In this document: piece by piece, positions 63,938 to 64,000 of the stretch
Layout of the letters: the number at the start of each line of letters is the position of its first letter
How positions within the stretch are numbered: position 1 is the first letter of the stretch
Origin: Pseudoleptotrichia goodfellowii
Lineage (GTDB): Bacteria > Fusobacteriota > Fusobacteriia > Fusobacteriales > Leptotrichiaceae
DNA length: 64,000 nucleotides
Direction of reading: 5' to 3'
NCBI RefSeq assembly: GCF_007990505.1
Contig: NZ_AP019822.1
Location: forward strand, 1,488,001 to 1,552,000
Position numbers and translations under genes: made by a program
Notes under the pieces: model-generated
Told to the model about the DNA's origin: nothing
Seen by the model: the letters and a program-made list of their open reading frames with translations, nothing else
The model's database searches: none

Positions 63938-64000
63938 ATGAGGGCTCATTGCCGCCCTCATACTCCCGCTACCCGCGTTCTACGTGACTACGTCAACTCC
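63938..64000. repeat. GC-rich hairpin and motif shared with 58133
   Basis: ATGAGGGC (63938-63945) pairs with GCCCTCAT (63954-63961) around an 8-base loop. The 16-mer shared with 58142 follows (63957-63972), and the rest runs to the window edge. It lies just upstream of the TPR gene's ribosome site. The element is cut by the window end. Confidence 0.55.

Overview
The window looks like a chromosomal segment of a low-GC Gram-negative anaerobe of the Fusobacteriota, most likely family Leptotrichiaceae (Leptotrichia or Streptobacillus type). Support: very AT-rich DNA, Firmicute-like housekeeping genes (yqeH, walJ-like, smf-topA-xerC order), and outer-membrane proteins (a large autotransporter with signal peptide and terminal Phe, and a porin). 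Species is not determined.

Bases 1-41,300, all on the minus strand, form a glycosaminoglycan (chondroitin/hyaluronan type) utilisation locus. A secreted PL8 lyase cuts the polymer. A porin and an unusual autotransporter with an OmpG-like C-terminal domain sit in the outer membrane. Two paralogous lipoprotein solute-binding proteins and one permease pair should import unsaturated disaccharides. In the cytoplasm, three signal-less sulfatases activated by an anSME remove sulfate and a GH88 hydrolase splits the disaccharide. KduI, KduD and KdgK process the uronate; a ROK kinase, AgaS, a tagatose-6-phosphate kinase-like enzyme and a KbaY-type aldolase fit the amino sugar. A TSUP permease could export the sulfur oxyanion. 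Two sodium:solute symporters, each next to a sulfatase, an orphan PTS EIIA, a DUF2264 protein and an F5/8-type domain protein complete the set. N-acetylhexosamine-6-phosphate deacetylase and KDPG aldolase are not in the window.

Bases 41,300-45,200 are regulatory: a broken tandem of histidine-acid phosphatase genes with a perfect LacI-type operator, a LacI regulator and a divergent NagR-like GntR regulator. NagR/dre-like palindromes lie at the promoters of agaS, lacI, the tagatose-6-phosphate kinase and the first ABC transporter, which suggests one amino-sugar regulon. Other regulators are a membrane-bound AraC protein and a second GntR protein.

Bases 45,200-64,000 are mostly housekeeping: rlmN and pbp1A on plus, then on minus metA, an NlpC/P60 lipoprotein, dtd, a GH1 enzyme, metallo-hydrolases, mscS, ychF, a degenerate family-4 UDG-like gene, a pilin-like protein, yqeH, xerC/D, topA, dprA and a TPR protein. 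Two near-identical 177-bp intergenic repeats (plus an internally deleted copy) and a second short shared motif lie here.

Three reading-frame breaks were found. Two lie in the shared sugar-ABC ATPase and one in the phosphatase. Each corresponds to a single base and could be a real mutation or a sequencing error.
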